64,000 nt of DNA from Mycolicibacterium gadium (GTDB lineage Bacteria; Actinomycetota; Actinomycetes; Mycobacteriales; Mycobacteriaceae), in the NCBI RefSeq assembly GCF_010728925.1, contig NZ_AP022608.1:1302001-1366000 (forward strand), read 5' to 3'. A model generated the notes under the pieces. That model had not been told where the DNA came from, did not search any database, and worked only from the letters and a program-made list of their open reading frames with translations. Position numbers and translations under genes: made by a program. Every line of letters starts with the position of its first letter. Position 1 is the stretch's first letter. Shown piece after piece: positions 10,840 to 20,160 of the stretch.

Positions 10840-11237
10840 GGGGCCACCACTTCGAGGGCGGCGTGCAGCTGCGCACCGTCGACGAAGGTGTCCTTGCGCA
10901 CGACGAGCCCCTCCGGCGACACGTTCACGACGTCGAGGCAGTCGAATCGGACGTCGCCGGATATCAGTGCCCAGTCGAGGATCCAATGGTCCGCGCCGAA
11001 CAGCACCCGGTAGGTCTCCCACGTGAGATCGGGGAATTGCGCGAAGATTTCGGCGAACGTGCGGCGCACCGCGTCGCGACCGACGACGGGGCCACCACCC
11101 ATGTGCATCCAGAATTGGGTGTCGGCCGTGTGCAGGGCCACGATCGCATCCGGATCGTGGGCCGCCCACGCGGCGAAGTATCTCTGCGAGATCGCCTCGA
11201 GATCGAGCTTCATCATTTGCATACTCGAAGTATGCAT
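10836..11237 (-). CDS. SnoaL-like (NTF2-fold) protein
   Basis: A small alpha+beta-barrel protein of the nuclear-transport-factor-2 superfamily: YFAAWAAHDPDAIVALHTADTQFWMH near the N-terminus, AVRRTFAEIFAQFPDLTWE, then strands ending KDTFVDGAQL. Members include polyketide cyclases, isomerases and ligand-binding proteins, and the exact role cannot be read. The ATG at 11237 has AGGGTAGG just upstream, but a palindrome (11219-11235) then falls over the first codons; the ATGs at 11216/11213 would put the palindrome in the leader instead. First gene of the SnoaL-DUF3237-TetR operon. Confidence 0.78.
   Translation of the reverse strand: MHTSSMQMMKLDLEAISQRYFAAWAAHDPDAIVALHTADTQFWMHMGGGPVVGRDAVRRTFAEIFAQFPDLTWETYRVLFGADHWILDWALISGDVRFDCLDVVNVSPEGLVVRKDTFVDGAQLHAALEVVAP
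11219..11235. promoter_or_regulatory. palindromic operator of the SnoaL-DUF3237-TetR operon
   Basis: GCATACTCGAAGTATGC is a perfect inverted repeat with 7-bp arms and a 3-bp centre. A further half-site AGTATGC lies at 11250-11256. It covers the start region of the operon whose last gene encodes a TetR regulator, consistent with autorepression. Confidence 0.62.
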
Positions 11238-11268
11238 TAACCTACCCTGAGTATGCAAGAGCTTTGGG

Positions 11269-11700
11269 TCACAGCAGGACGAGAGCGGTGGCCGCCGCGG
11301 CGGCCGCACACATCGAGGGGCCATGCGGCACAGTCCTTTCCGCGCTCACGATCCGGACGACGACCGCTATACCAGCTGTCAGCAGCGGCGCCGTGACCGC
11401 GGCTAGCGACCACACATCGACACCGAATGCACCCGTCAGCGCCCCGATCCCGATCGCTAGCTTGACGTCGCCGGCGCCTATGGCCGCCGGGGCGACCAGA
11501 TGAATGGCGAGGTAGATCGCGAAAAGCGATACTGCGCCGGCGAGCGCCGGTGCGCCACGCCCTGTTGCCGTAGCCCATATCAGGATCGCGAGGGCGCCGG
11601 GTACCGTCAGCCAATTGGGCAGACGTCGCTCGCGAATGTCGAACCAACTGAGCCAGGCAAACCAGGTCAGCACGCAGACGCCAACCGTCCCCGCCCCCAT
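11269..11700 (-). CDS. prepilin peptidase (A24-type leader peptidase), short form
   Basis: Membrane aspartyl protease that cleaves class-III prepilin leaders. The 143-aa protein lacks the N-terminal methylase domain of PilD and keeps the catalytic core. One aspartate is in WFDIRERRLPN near residue 20 and the second in GAGDVKL near residue 77. Several hydrophobic helices surround them. It lies 15 bp downstream of aroE, as the small peptidase gene does in M. tuberculosis. Flp/Tad pilus genes are not in the window. Confidence 0.86.
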   Translation of the reverse strand: MGAGTVGVCVLTWFAWLSWFDIRERRLPNWLTVPGALAILIWATATGRGAPALAGAVSLFAIYLAIHLVAPAAIGAGDVKLAIGIGALTGAFGVDVWSLAAVTAPLLTAGIAVVVRIVSAERTVPHGPSMCAAAAAATALVLL

Positions 11701-11715
11701 TCATCGAGGCTAGCG

Positions 11716-12525
11716 TCAGTTCAGGGCGGCCCTCATCGCATCTTTTGGCGCAGGCCGACCGGTGAACTGCTCGACCTGGGCGAACGCCTGATTCAGCAGC
11801 ATCTGCAGACCGCTGATCACGCGGCCGCCCGCAGCTTCGACTGCAGTGGCCAGCGGTGTGGGCCACGGATCATAGATCGCGTCGAGCAGCACGGGCGCAG
11901 GCGCCAGGGTGGGCACATACGGCGCCACCGCGTCCGCGGGCACGGTGTTGACCATGACATCCACGCCGGCCACATGTGCCGCCAGGTCCGCGCCGTCGAT
12001 CGCGCACCATTGCGCCCCGACACCTGATTTCGTTGCCAGTTCGATGAACGGGGCTGCCCGTTGCTCATTGCGCGCCACCACCGTGATGTGTTGCACACCC
12101 AGTGCGGCCAGGCCGACAATCACCGCCGGCGCCGTGCCGCCGGCCCCCAAAACCATCGCCCTGCCCGAAGCCTCACCCAATGCGCCGGTGACACCGTCGA
12201 TATCGGTGTTGTCGGCGCGCCAGCCGGTAGGTGTCCGCACCAGGGTGTTGGCCGAGCCGACCAAGTCGGCGCGTGCCGTGCGTTCGTCGGCGAATCGGAG
12301 GGCGGCGAACTTGCCCGGCATCGTCACCGACACTCCCACCCACTCGGTGCCGAAACCGCCCACCAGGGAGGGTAATTGCTCGGCGGTGCATTCGATCCGC
12401 TCGTATGTCCAATCGTGCAGACCCAACGCGCGATACGCGGCGAGATGCAGCTGCGGCGACCGGGAATGCGCAATGGGTGACCCGAGCACCGCGGCCTTAC
12501 GAGGACCGCTGCCAGCCGACCTCAT
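11716..12525 (-). CDS. aroE: shikimate 5-dehydrogenase, biosynthetic
   Basis: NADPH-dependent reduction of 3-dehydroshikimate to shikimate. The 269-aa protein has the canonical substrate motif GSPIAHSRSPQLHLAAY near residue 15, GVSVTMPGK near 63 (catalytic lysine), ANTLVRT, DNTDIDG near 105 (substrate aspartate) and GAGGTAPA (NADP loop). It completes the pathway genes seen here apart from the DAHP and EPSP synthases. It lies 6 bp after mltG, the conserved mltG-aroE arrangement of mycobacteria. It differs from the QsuD-like copy at 504 in motif wording and context. Confidence 0.95.
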   Translation of the reverse strand: MRSAGSGPRKAAVLGSPIAHSRSPQLHLAAYRALGLHDWTYERIECTAEQLPSLVGGFGTEWVGVSVTMPGKFAALRFADERTARADLVGSANTLVRTPTGWRADNTDIDGVTGALGEASGRAMVLGAGGTAPAVIVGLAALGVQHITVVARNEQRAAPFIELATKSGVGAQWCAIDGADLAAHVAGVDVMVNTVPADAVAPYVPTLAPAPVLLDAIYDPWPTPLATAVEAAGGRVISGLQMLLNQAFAQVEQFTGRPAPKDAMRAALN

Positions 12526-12531
12526 GTGCGG

Positions 12532-13803
12532 TCACCGATTGGAGTCAAGGACACCATTGCGCATCGCGAGTTCGATGTTCGCCAGGTGCTGCTGGTAGTC
12601 CCGGGTGAACAGGGTGGTGCCCTGCATGTCGATGGTCACGAAGTACAACCAGTCCCCCGGCTCCGGGTTCTCCGCCGCCGCGAGCGCCGGCTGGCCGGGC
12701 GAACAGATGGGCGTCGCCGGAAGTCCCGGCCGCACGTAGGTGTTCCACGGCGTCAGCTGGCCGCGGTCGCCGTCGGTGGTGGCCACCTCGATCCTGTCGA
12801 GCGGGTAGTTCACCGTGGAGTCGAACTCCAGCGTGCGATTCTCGGCCAGCCGGTTGTAGATGACCCGGGCGACCTTCGCGAAGTCCTCCGGGGTGGCCTC
12901 GCGTTGCACCAGCGAGCCGACGGTGAGGATCTGATACGGCGACATGTTCATCGTTTTCGCGGTGTCGAGGATCCCGCCGGCCTCGTACTGCGCCGCGCTC
13001 GCGCTGATCAACGTCGACAAGATCTCCTGGGGCTGCGCGGACGGATCGATGTTCCACGAGCCCGGCGCGATCAATCCTTCCAGCCGGCGGTGGTCGGTGC
13101 CCATCGCGTTCACCGGGCCGACGGCCCATTCCGGCACCGAAAGCGCCGACGGTTCCGCCGTGCCCGCCATCTCCTCGAGCGCGTCCACGGCGACACAGTT
13201 GCGTTGACCGTCGAGGTCGACACACGTCGCCTTGGAGATCAGGCTGAGGATGCCGTCGGTGACGGCGTTGGTCTTGACGTCCCGGACGTCGTCGAGCTGA
13301 CGCCCTTCCGGGATCACCAGCTTGCCCACCCTGTTCGCCGGATCCGCAAGCCGCTCAACGGCGTTGGCGGCCGGGATCTCGGTACGCACCTTGTAGAAAC
13401 CGGGCTGGATCGACGAGATCGCGGCATTCCCCTGGGCCGCCTCGACGAAGGTGGCGGAGTTGGCCACCACTTTCTGGTCCTGAAGGGTGTTACCGATCGC
13501 AGTCGTGGAATCCCCGTCGTGCACCTGGATCACCACATCGGTGACACCGTCGCCGGTGAAATCGCTACCGGTGCCGAACACGTTGTGCCATAGCTTGGAG
13601 CCCAGGAACACCACACCGATGACGACGACGATGAGGATGCCGAGCGCCAATGCACCGGCCAGGCGCCGCTTGCGCCGCCCGCGTGCTTCCCGCAACCGGT
13701 CCGCGCGGGTCATTCTGCGCCGTGGCGGGCCAACCGCCATCGGCTCCACCCGTTCCCGGTGCCAGCCGGGCTCGACGCGTTCGCGGCCCCAATCGTCAGA
13801 CAT
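12532..13803 (-). CDS. mltG: endolytic transglycosylase MltG (YceG-like)
   Basis: Inner-membrane lytic transglycosylase that cuts nascent glycan and terminates peptidoglycan strands. The product is about 423 aa: a charged cytoplasmic N-terminus rich in Arg, one TM helix ([16 protein letters not shown] near 65), a LysM-like region, then the YceG domain with catalytic glutamate in [11 protein letters not shown], followed by VARVIYNRL and DSTVNYPL, the family core. ATG at 13803 is preferred because GGAG lies just upstream; an ATG-type start eight codons further out is possible. It overlaps ruvX by 8 bp. Confidence 0.93.
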   Translation of the reverse strand: MSDDWGRERVEPGWHRERVEPMAVGPPRRRMTRADRLREARGRRKRRLAGALALGILIVVVIGVVFLGSKLWHNVFGTGSDFTGDGVTDVVIQVHDGDSTTAIGNTLQDQKVVANSATFVEAAQGNAAISSIQPGFYKVRTEIPAANAVERLADPANRVGKLVIPEGRQLDDVRDVKTNAVTDGILSLISKATCVDLDGQRNCVAVDALEEMAGTAEPSALSVPEWAVGPVNAMGTDHRRLEGLIAPGSWNIDPSAQPQEILSTLISASAAQYEAGGILDTAKTMNMSPYQILTVGSLVQREATPEDFAKVARVIYNRLAENRTLEFDSTVNYPLDRIEVATTDGDRGQLTPWNTYVRPGLPATPICSPGQPALAAAENPEPGDWLYFVTIDMQGTTLFTRDYQQHLANIELAMRNGVLDSNR

Positions 13804-14335
13804 CTCCGACCTCGTCCCTGATGTCACCGTGTGCCGCCAACGCCGCGCGCCGCTGATCCAGCCAATTCTGCAAAATGCCGACCGCGGCGGCCTGGTCGAT
13901 CATCTTTCGCTGCCCCTTGGCCCGGACCCCGGCGTCCCGCAATGACCGCTGCGCCGCGACGGTGGTCAGCCGCTCGTCGGCCAGTCGCACCGGCACCGGT
14001 GCGATGCGTGCCGCCAGTTGATCTGCGAGGCCGATCGCGTCCTGGGCGGCCGAACCGGACCGGTCGGCGAGGGTGCGCGGCAATCCGACCACCGCTTCGA
14101 CGGCGTCGAAGTCGTCGACCAACGTCGCCAGCCGTCGCACATGCTTGTCGCTGCCCTTGCGCCTATCCCGTGGCACCGTCTCGACCGGTGTCGCGAGAAT
14201 CCCGTCCGGATCACTGACCGCCACCCCGATACGGACGCTGCCGGCGTCGATGCCCAGCCGTCGGCCGGGTCCTGGGTCGGGCGGCTGCAGCGTGGGTCCC
14301 GGCCGGTCGGGTTGACGGTCGTCGGCGCTCGCCAC
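13796..14335 (-). CDS. ruvX: RuvX/YqgF-family putative pre-16S rRNA nuclease
   Basis: RNase H-fold protein implicated in 5' maturation of 16S rRNA, also called a putative Holliday-junction resolvase. Motifs: [16 protein letters not shown] near residue 27 with the first catalytic aspartate, [13 protein letters not shown] near 85, [15 protein letters not shown] near 118, and [21 protein letters not shown] at the end with the last aspartate. The GTG at 14335 lies 4 bp after alaS; the longer open frame upstream overlaps alaS and is not used. Roughly 179 aa, slightly longer than usual because of a Pro-rich N-terminal extension. Confidence 0.93.
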   Translation of the reverse strand: MASADDRQPDRPGPTLQPPDPGPGRRLGIDAGSVRIGVAVSDPDGILATPVETVPRDRRKGSDKHVRRLATLVDDFDAVEAVVGLPRTLADRSGSAAQDAIGLADQLAARIAPVPVRLADERLTTVAAQRSLRDAGVRAKGQRKMIDQAAAVGILQNWLDQRRAALAAHGDIRDEVGDV

Positions 14336-14339
14336 GCGG

Positions 14340-17030
14340 TCAGCTCCGGCCCAGTTCGGCGCGCAACGCGGCCAACGCCGCGTCGATCCCCGCCGCACCT
14401 TTTCCGGAGCCCTGTGCCAGATCGGCCTTGCCACCCCCGCGACCGTTCACCGGCGCGCCCAACTGCTTCACGAGATCATTGGCGCTCAGTCCCAGGTCCT
14501 GCGCCGCCGGATTGACCGCCACCACGTAGGGAACGGAATCACCGTCGCCTTCGGCGATCAGCGCGACGACCGCGGGGTCAGCACCCAGTTTGCCCTTGAT
14601 GTCGCCGACGAGCGTCCGCAGATCCGCCGCCGACATTCCGCCGGCCATCCGCTGCGCCACGAGGTGGACCTTACCGACCTGTTCGGCACCTGCGGCGGCA
14701 TTCGCGGCTGCGGCGCGCGCGCTCGCCAGCCGCATCCGGTCGAGTTCCTTCTCGGCGGCCCGTAGCCGTTCGACGAGGTTGGCCACCCGGGCCGGAACCT
14801 CGTCCGACGGCACCTTCAGGGATGACGCCAGCCCCGCCATCAGGGCGCGTTCCTTGGCCAGATGGCGGAACGAGTCCAAGCCGACGTAGGCCTCGACGCG
14901 GCGCACGCCGGAGCCGACCGAGGATTCGCCGAGGATCGTGACGGGCCCGATCTGTGCCGAACTGTTGACGTGGGTGCCGCCGCAGAGTTCGAGCGAGAAG
15001 GGGCCGCCGATCTCGACGACCCGGACCTCGTCGGGATAGGCCTCGCCGAACAGCGCCATCGCACCCATCGACTTGGCCTTCTCGAGATCGGTGGTGAAAC
15101 TGTGCACCTCGAAGTTGGCTTCAACCGCCTCGTTGGTGACTTCTTCGATCTGGGTCCGCTGGTCCTCGGACAGCGCACCCTGCCAGTTGAAGTCGAACCG
15201 CAGGTAGCCTGGGCGGTTCAGCGATCCCGCCTGAACGGCGTTGGGCCCCAATACCTGCCGGAGGGCTGCGTGCACCATGTGGGTCCCGGAATGCCCCTGG
15301 GTCGCGCCATGGCGCCACCTCGGGTCAACGGCGGCCACCACAGTGTCGCCCTCCACGAACTCGCCGGACTCGACGTTGACGCGGTGTGCCCAAAGGGTTT
15401 TGGCGATCTTCTGGACATCGGTCACCGCAGCTTTCGCCGCCGCGGACGCACCCGCGCCGGTGATCGTGCCCTCGTCGGCGATCTGCCCGCCGGACTCCGC
15501 GTAGAAGGGGCTGCGATCGAGAACGAGTTCAACGCGGTCGGCGTCGTGCGCTCCGTGTCCGATGACGGGTACCCGCTTGCCGTCGACGAATATGCCGAGA
15601 ATCCTTGCTTCGGTGGTCAACTCGTCGAAACCGGTGAACTCGGTGGGAGCCGTGTCGACGAGTTCGCGGTACGCCGACAGGTCCGAGTGCGCCTGCTTGC
15701 GTGCCGCCGCGTCGGCCTTGGCGCGCCGGCGCTGCTCGGCCATCAAACCGCGGAAGCCCTCTTCGTCGACGCTCAGGTCGGCTTCAGCGGCCATCTCCAG
15801 CGTCAGTTCGAGCGGGAAGCCGTACGTGTCGTGCAGGGTGAATGCATCGGATCCGGAGATCGTTGACTTGCCCGAACGCTTGGTCGTCGCGGCCGCCTCG
15901 TCGAACAGCCGGGACCCTGACGCGAGCGTCCGGTTGAACGCGGTCTCCTCCGCGACGGCGATGCGCTGGATGCGCTCGAAGTCGGTAACCAGTTCCGGAT
16001 ACGACGGGCCCATCGCGTCGCGAACCGTGGTCATCAACTCGGCGACGATCGGTTGCTCCACACCCAGCAGCTTCGCCGCGCGGATGATCCGGCGCAGCAA
16101 CCTGCGCAGGACGTAGCCGCGGCCCTCGTTTCCGGGGCTGACACCGTCGCCGATGATGATCGCGGCGGTACGGCTGTGGTCGGCGATGATGCGGTAGCGG
16201 ACGTCGTCTCCGTGGTTACCCAGGCCGTACCCCCGCGGGGCGACGGCGGCGACCAGGTCGATCACCGGACGCAGCAGATCGGTCTCGTAGACGTTGTCGA
16301 CATCCTGCAGCAGGCACGCGACCCTTTCGACGCCCATGCCGGTGTCGATGTTCTTGCGCGGCAGCGGGCCGAGGATCTCGAAGTTCTCCTTCGATGTGCC
16401 CTCGCCGCGTTCGTTCTGCATGAACACGAGATTCCAGATCTCGATGTAGCGGTCCTCGTTGGCCTCGGGTCCACCCTCGATGCCGTACTCCGGCCCGCGG
16501 TCGTAGTAGATCTCCGATGAGGGCCCGCACGGTCCGGGGATGCCCATCGACCAGTAGTTGTCGGCCATGCCGCGGCGCTGGATGCGCTCCAGGGGCAGGC
16601 CGGCGACTTCCTGCCACAGCCGGATCGCTTCGTCGTCATCGAGATACACGGTCGCCCAGATTCTTTCGGGGTCCATGCCGTACCCGCCCTGTTCGACGGG
16701 GTTCGTCAGCAGGCTCCATGCGAACTCGATGGCGCCCTTTTTGAAGTAATCGCCGAAGCTGAAATTGCCCGCCATCTGGAAGAAGGTGTTGTGACGGGTG
16801 GTGATGCCGACCTCGTCGATGTCCGGGGTGCGGATGCACTTCTGGACGCTCACCGCGCGATCCCATGGCGGTGTGCGCTGCCCGAGGAAGTAGGGCACGA
16901 ACTGCACCATGCCGGCGTTGACGAACAGCAGGTTGGGGTCGTCGAGGATCACCGAGGCGCTGGGGACCTCGGTATGACCCGCCTTCACGAAGTGATCAAG
17001 GAAGCGCTTCCTGATCTCGTGTGTCTGCAC
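14340..17030 (-). CDS. alaS: alanine--tRNA ligase
   Basis: Charges tRNA-Ala. The 896-aa class II synthetase begins [14 protein letters not shown], contains the aminoacylation core ([55 protein letters not shown]), then the editing domain zinc ligands HSGTH near 560 and CGGTH near 670, and a C-terminal oligomerisation/C-Ala domain rich in Gly and Ala. Length matches actinobacterial AlaS. It heads the alaS-ruvX-mltG-aroE-peptidase run. Confidence 0.98.
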   Translation of the reverse strand: MQTHEIRKRFLDHFVKAGHTEVPSASVILDDPNLLFVNAGMVQFVPYFLGQRTPPWDRAVSVQKCIRTPDIDEVGITTRHNTFFQMAGNFSFGDYFKKGAIEFAWSLLTNPVEQGGYGMDPERIWATVYLDDDEAIRLWQEVAGLPLERIQRRGMADNYWSMGIPGPCGPSSEIYYDRGPEYGIEGGPEANEDRYIEIWNLVFMQNERGEGTSKENFEILGPLPRKNIDTGMGVERVACLLQDVDNVYETDLLRPVIDLVAAVAPRGYGLGNHGDDVRYRIIADHSRTAAIIIGDGVSPGNEGRGYVLRRLLRRIIRAAKLLGVEQPIVAELMTTVRDAMGPSYPELVTDFERIQRIAVAEETAFNRTLASGSRLFDEAAATTKRSGKSTISGSDAFTLHDTYGFPLELTLEMAAEADLSVDEEGFRGLMAEQRRRAKADAAARKQAHSDLSAYRELVDTAPTEFTGFDELTTEARILGIFVDGKRVPVIGHGAHDADRVELVLDRSPFYAESGGQIADEGTITGAGASAAAKAAVTDVQKIAKTLWAHRVNVESGEFVEGDTVVAAVDPRWRHGATQGHSGTHMVHAALRQVLGPNAVQAGSLNRPGYLRFDFNWQGALSEDQRTQIEEVTNEAVEANFEVHSFTTDLEKAKSMGAMALFGEAYPDEVRVVEIGGPFSLELCGGTHVNSSAQIGPVTILGESSVGSGVRRVEAYVGLDSFRHLAKERALMAGLASSLKVPSDEVPARVANLVERLRAAEKELDRMRLASARAAAANAAAGAEQVGKVHLVAQRMAGGMSAADLRTLVGDIKGKLGADPAVVALIAEGDGDSVPYVVAVNPAAQDLGLSANDLVKQLGAPVNGRGGGKADLAQGSGKGAAGIDAALAALRAELGRS

Positions 17031-17146
17031 GTTCTTTCTGTTCCTTGTTCTATGGGTGGACGTATGGGTGGCTTCCGCAATTACCTGCGACTATTCGACC
17101 GCACCACAGTACCGGTCGCAGTTGTGGCGCCTGAAAGGCCAACGAA

Positions 17147-17168
17147 CCGGCACCGCGTCAGGTGCCGG
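17147..17168 (-). terminator. stem-loop downstream of yjbQ
   Basis: CCGGCACC (17147-17154), GCGTCA loop, GGTGCCGG (17161-17168): an 8-bp perfect stem directly after the yjbQ stop codon. It lacks a clear U-tract, as is common for mycobacterial terminators, and lies in the 138-bp space between yjbQ and alaS. The rest of that space is probably the alaS promoter and leader. Confidence 0.5.
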
Positions 17169-17570
17169 CTAGGCGCCGATAAAGCTCAACCGAACCTTGC
17201 GCTGCGGATTGTCGCTGTTCAGATCCACCAGCACGACGCTCTGCCACGTGCCGAGCAGCAGCTTTCCGCCCTGCACGGGCACCGTCACCGATGGCGAGAC
17301 CAACGCGGGCAGCACATGGTCGGCGCCGTGCCCCGGGGCGCCGTGGGCGTGGCGATAGCGGTCATCGCGAGGCAGCAGGCGTTCCAGCGTGTCCAGCAGG
17401 TCGTCATCGGACCCGGCACCGGTCTCGATGATCGCGACACCGGCCGTCGCGTGCGGGACGAAGACATTGCACAGGCCGTCTTGGTGCGCACTGCAGAACG
17501 CGCGCACCTCATCGGTGAGGTCGACGATGCGGCGCCTGGCGGTGTCGATATCGAGTACATCCGTGTCCAC
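17169..17570 (-). CDS. YjbQ/UPF0047 family protein
   Basis: A 133-aa single-domain protein of the conserved YjbQ (UPF0047) family, some members of which have weak thiamine-phosphate synthase activity; its physiological role is unsettled. Diagnostic stretch: CNVFVPHATAGVAIIETG near residue 34, the acidic DDDLLDTLERL, GHGADHVLPALVSPSVTVPV near 84, and GTWQSVVLVDLN near 107. It is immediately upstream of alaS on the same strand, as in other mycobacteria, separated by a terminator-like hairpin. Confidence 0.9.
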   Translation of the reverse strand: MDTDVLDIDTARRRIVDLTDEVRAFCSAHQDGLCNVFVPHATAGVAIIETGAGSDDDLLDTLERLLPRDDRYRHAHGAPGHGADHVLPALVSPSVTVPVQGGKLLLGTWQSVVLVDLNSDNPQRKVRLSFIGA

Positions 17571-17667
17571 GTCGTCGAGCCTACGAGCAATCGGTCGGAT
17601 TGACGCGAGCGTTTATTACGCCGGGGGCAGGGGTATTTCCGTAGCACCACTCGCCTTTGGAGGAAAA

Positions 17668-17976
17668 ATGACAGTCACCGGCATCATCACCGCAATACTC
17701 ATCGGCATCGTGATTGGCGTATTGGCCAGGCTGCTGCTACCGGGTAAGCAGCCCATTGGGATGCTTGTCACGATCCTGGTCGGCATCGTCGCCGCGTTGA
17801 TCGGTACTTGGCTTGCCCAGGCGATTGGCATTTCAACCGCAACGCCCGGCGTCGACTGGGGGGAGCTGCTCGTTCAGGTCGTCGTGGCCGTGATCGGAGT
17901 CGCGCTGGTGTCGGCGCTCATGGGACGCGGTCGCACCGGCCTGACAGGCCGTCGGCGCTCGGGCTTGATGCGCTGA
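17668..17976 (+). CDS. GlsB/YeaQ/YmgE-family stress-response membrane protein
   Basis: A 102-aa transglycosylase-associated-protein family member: three hydrophobic helices (GIITAILIGIVIGVLARLLLP, the glycine-rich second helix GMLVTILVGIVAALIGTWLA and VVVAVIGVALVSALMG), then a basic tail. The ATG at 17668 has GGAGG eight bases upstream. Proteins of this family are small inner-membrane proteins often induced by stress; the molecular function is unknown. Confidence 0.87.
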   Translation: MTVTGIITAILIGIVIGVLARLLLPGKQPIGMLVTILVGIVAALIGTWLAQAIGISTATPGVDWGELLVQVVVAVIGVALVSALMGRGRTGLTGRRRSGLMR

Positions 17977-17992
17977 CGCGTACCACCCGAAT

Positions 17993-18028
17993 AGCGATCC
18001 CGGCTGGACCCCTGCAGCCGGGATCGCT
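17993..18028. terminator. bidirectional terminator-like hairpin
   Basis: AGCGATCCCGGCTG (17993-18006) pairs perfectly with CAGCCGGGATCGCT (18015-18028) around an 8-nt loop, followed by CCTTCTC. It lies between the convergent GlsB-type gene and the AHSA1 gene. Confidence 0.75.
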
Positions 18029-18033
18029 CCTTC

Positions 18034-18507
18034 TCAAAGGCTCTTGAGTAGGGCGTCGAGCTTCTCGTAGCCCTCGGTCATTCCGCCTTCCATGCCGGAA
18101 GAAAGCAGTGCGTCTCGCGCCTCGGTGTTGGGGCAGATCGATCGGCCCCGCAGCCGGGAACGGCCGTTGCCGAGGTCCTCGAACCACATGTACTCGATGT
18201 TCACCATGTCCGGCGCACCCTCGAATTCGAAGGTCTGCAGGATGAACTCGTTGACCCGCACGGTGTGGAACGTGCCGTTGAAGCCGAACGTCCCTTCGTC
18301 GTTTGAGTGCGTATAGCGGTACCCGCCATGGCTTTTGAAGTCCCACTCGCTGATCTCCATCTCCAGACCATGCGGGCCGAGCCACTGCTTCATCAGCTCG
18401 GGCTCGGCATGCGCCCGGAACAGCGCTTCGACCGGAGCGTCGAACTCGCGCGTGAACTCCATGGCCAGAGTGTCGACCGGGGCGTTGAGGTCCAATGCGT
18501 TCGTCAT
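18034..18507 (-). CDS. SRPBCC/AHSA1 domain protein
   Basis: A 157-aa START-like hydrophobic-pocket protein: MEFTREFDAPVEALFRAHAEPELMKQWLGP at the N-terminus (quoted in two overlapping parts: EFTREFDAPVEALFRAHAEP and LMKQWLGP), a central strand region GGYRYTHSNDEGTFGFNGTFH, and the C-terminal helix MEGGMTEGYEKLDALLKSL. It overlaps the upstream ArsR gene by 4 bp, the very common ArsR-AHSA1 toxin-free regulatory pair in actinobacteria. The ligand is unknown. Confidence 0.88.
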   Translation of the reverse strand: MTNALDLNAPVDTLAMEFTREFDAPVEALFRAHAEPELMKQWLGPHGLEMEISEWDFKSHGGYRYTHSNDEGTFGFNGTFHTVRVNEFILQTFEFEGAPDMVNIEYMWFEDLGNGRSRLRGRSICPNTEARDALLSSGMEGGMTEGYEKLDALLKSL

Positions 18508-18872
18508 TTGGTGCGTCCTTTCTCCTGGGTGTCGGTCATGCCGGCCAGCAGGGCGTCCAGCCGGCGGTAACTGCGTTCGGCGTCAAGCCGATATCGGTCG
18601 ATCCATGCGGTCAGGCGCTCCAGCGCGGCGGCGTCTAGGTGAACCGGCCGTCGCTGTGCGTCGCGGGTCCGCGTGACGAGACCCGCATGCTCGAGCACCT
18701 GAATGTGCTTGGACACCGCCTGTTTGGTGATGTCGAACGGTGCGGCCAGCTCGTTGACCGTGGCCGGCCCCCTGGACAGTCGCGCGACGATCGCACGTCG
18801 AATCGGGTCTGCCAGCGCCAGGAAGGCGCGATCGAGCTGCGCATCCGCATCGCCACCACTCTCCATTATCAA
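18504..18872 (-). CDS. ArsR-family helix-turn-helix regulator
   Basis: A 122-aa winged-helix repressor: LDRAFLALADPIRRAIVARL, then NELAAPFDITKQAVSKHIQ as recognition helices and HAGLVTRTRDAQRRPVHLD as the wing. No cysteine metal site is evident, so it is the SmtB/ArsR-fold group paired with AHSA1 proteins rather than a metal sensor. ATG at 18872 or two codons later. TTGATCAA lies at 18881-18888 just upstream and may be part of an operator. Confidence 0.9.
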   Translation of the reverse strand: MIMESGGDADAQLDRAFLALADPIRRAIVARLSRGPATVNELAAPFDITKQAVSKHIQVLEHAGLVTRTRDAQRRPVHLDAAALERLTAWIDRYRLDAERSYRRLDALLAGMTDTQEKGRTK

Positions 18873-18944
18873 CCTTGCATTTGATCAATGTATTAGTTGA
18901 ATACCAACGTAGAACGGTGCGCAGCCGCTGTCAAGGGGCTCGAG

Positions 18945-19011
18945 CACGCCGAAATCCGACTTTGGTAGAGGAAGTGCGAGTAATCGCCTACAAAACTCGG
19001 ATTTCGGCGTG
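18945..19011. repeat. long intergenic inverted repeat left of the IS481-type element
   Basis: CACGCCGAAATCCGA (18945-18959) and TCGGATTTCGGCGTG (18997-19011) form perfect 15-bp arms around 37 nt that hold a smaller palindrome GCGAGTAATCGC. The core GATTTCGG is shared with the 49-bp repeats at 7472 and 35093, although the rest differs. The remaining 18873-19043 space contains no gene. Confidence 0.6.
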
Positions 19012-19043
19012 GTCAGTCGCGGGCGACAGATCGACGGGCTAGC

Positions 19044-20155
19044 TGTACTGCCCAGGCAGGTTGGTTGAGGAATTGTGACGACACGCTGTAGCGGTCGTTG
19101 ATAGGTGAAGGCCTCCCGTCGTGGAGTGGAGCTGCTACCACTTCACCGCAACGATCAGGAGGCCTTCGTGGTCCACGCTAATGCTGTTTTGACTCCTCGC
19201 GGGCGTCTAATGCTGGCCCGTCGTGTCGTCGAGGAGGGCTGGCCCATCGTGCGGGCCGCTGAGCACTTCCACGTGTCATGGCGTACCGCGCAGCGGTGGG
19301 CATCGCGCTATGCGGCGATGGGTGCTGCCGGGATGACTGATCGATCCAGCCGGCCGCATCACTGCCCCAATCGGACACCGGCGCCGGTGGTGCGCCGCAT
19401 TGTGGAGTTGCGGTGGCGGCATCGTCTCTCACCCATGGCGATCGCTTCGCGGCTGTCGATGCCGGCTTCGACCGTGCACGCGGTGCTGGTGCGGTGTCGG
19501 CTGAACCGGTTGTCTCACATCGATATCCGTACCGGCGAGCCGATCCGCCGCTACGAGCACGGCCACCCCGGCGCGATGCTGCATGTCGATGTCAAGAAAC
19601 TGGGCAACATCCCCGACGGCGGGGGTTGGCGGTTCGTCGGTCGAGCACGCGGCAAACGCAATCGCCATGGGACTTCTGAGGTCCGGCGCAATCACCGCTA
19701 CCAACCGATCCTCGGGCATGCCTACGTGCACACGGTGATCGATGATCATTCCCGGGTCGCCTACGCCGAGATCCACGACGACGAAACCGCTCAGACCGCG
19801 ATCGGGGTGCTGCGCCGGGCGGTGGGATGGTTTGGTACCCGCGGCGTCCATGTCGAGCAGGTGCTGTCGGACAACGGAGCCTGCTACAAGTCCTACGCAT
19901 GGCGCGACGCCTGCGCGGACCTGCACATCGCGCACAAACGCACCCGCGCCTACCGTCCCCAGACCAACGGCAAAATAGAGCGCTTCCACCGCACCATGGC
20001 CGCCGAATGGGCCTTCGCCCGGCACTACCCCAACGAACGCACCCGCCGCTCAGCCCTATCGGCCTGGCTACATACCTACAATCACCACCGGCAACACTCG
20101 GCAATCGGCAAGGTCCCACCCATCACCCGGTTGACCAACCTGCCTGGGCAGTACA
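19044..20155 (+). mobile_element. IS481-family insertion sequence
   Basis: A 1112-bp element with 22-bp perfect terminal inverted repeats beginning TGTACTGCCCAGGCAGG, flanked by 6-bp direct repeats GCTAGC (19038-19043 and 20156-20161). The direct repeat matches the NCTAGN target known for IS481. It carries one DDE transposase. The insertion is exact: the right-hand GCTAGC contains the stop codon of rarA on the minus strand and the TAG stop of the transposase on the plus strand, so rarA is not damaged. Perfect ends suggest a recent and possibly active copy. Confidence 0.93.
19107..19167 (+). promoter_or_regulatory. RBS-sequestering hairpin in IS leader
   Basis: GAAGGCCTCC (19107-19116) is the exact reverse complement of GGAGGCCTTC (19158-19167), which contains the Shine-Dalgarno directly before the transposase GTG at 19168. 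A transcript reading in from outside would fold this 10-bp stem and hide the ribosome binding site; a promoter inside the loop would escape it. Confidence 0.6.
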
Positions 20156-20160
20156 GCTAG
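19168..20160 (+). CDS. IS481-family DDE transposase
   Basis: Cut/copy transposase of the element at 19044-20155. About 330 aa: an N-terminal HTH ([25 protein letters not shown]), then an rve-type integrase core with D in [10 protein letters not shown] in [10 protein letters not shown] and E in [12 protein letters not shown], and a closing [15 protein letters not shown] at 19168 is chosen because AGGAGG precedes it and family proteins begin with HANA-LTPRGRL; an upstream GTG at 19105 is in frame but lies in the regulatory stem. The last two codons are completed by target-derived bases. Confidence 0.93.
   Translation: MVHANAVLTPRGRLMLARRVVEEGWPIVRAAEHFHVSWRTAQRWASRYAAMGAAGMTDRSSRPHHCPNRTPAPVVRRIVELRWRHRLSPMAIASRLSMPASTVHAVLVRCRLNRLSHIDIRTGEPIRRYEHGHPGAMLHVDVKKLGNIPDGGGWRFVGRARGKRNRHGTSEVRRNHRYQPILGHAYVHTVIDDHSRVAYAEIHDDETAQTAIGVLRRAVGWFGTRGVHVEQVLSDNGACYKSYAWRDACADLHIAHKRTRAYRPQTNGKIERFHRTMAAEWAFARHYPNERTRRSALSAWLHTYNHHRQHSAIGKVPPITRLTNLPGQYS

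Noticed and set aside
10840..11169. N-terminal extension of the DUF3237 frame
   Set aside because: Out-of-frame overlap with the SnoaL gene; the GTG overlapping its stop is the better start.
17031..17168. T-box or other riboswitch before alaS
   Set aside because: No T-box consensus or long leader; the only clear structure is the 8-bp hairpin next to the yjbQ stop.
18873..18944. Operator for the ArsR/AHSA1 pair
   Set aside because: Only an 8-bp palindrome TTGATCAA is evident; too short to list as a supported site.
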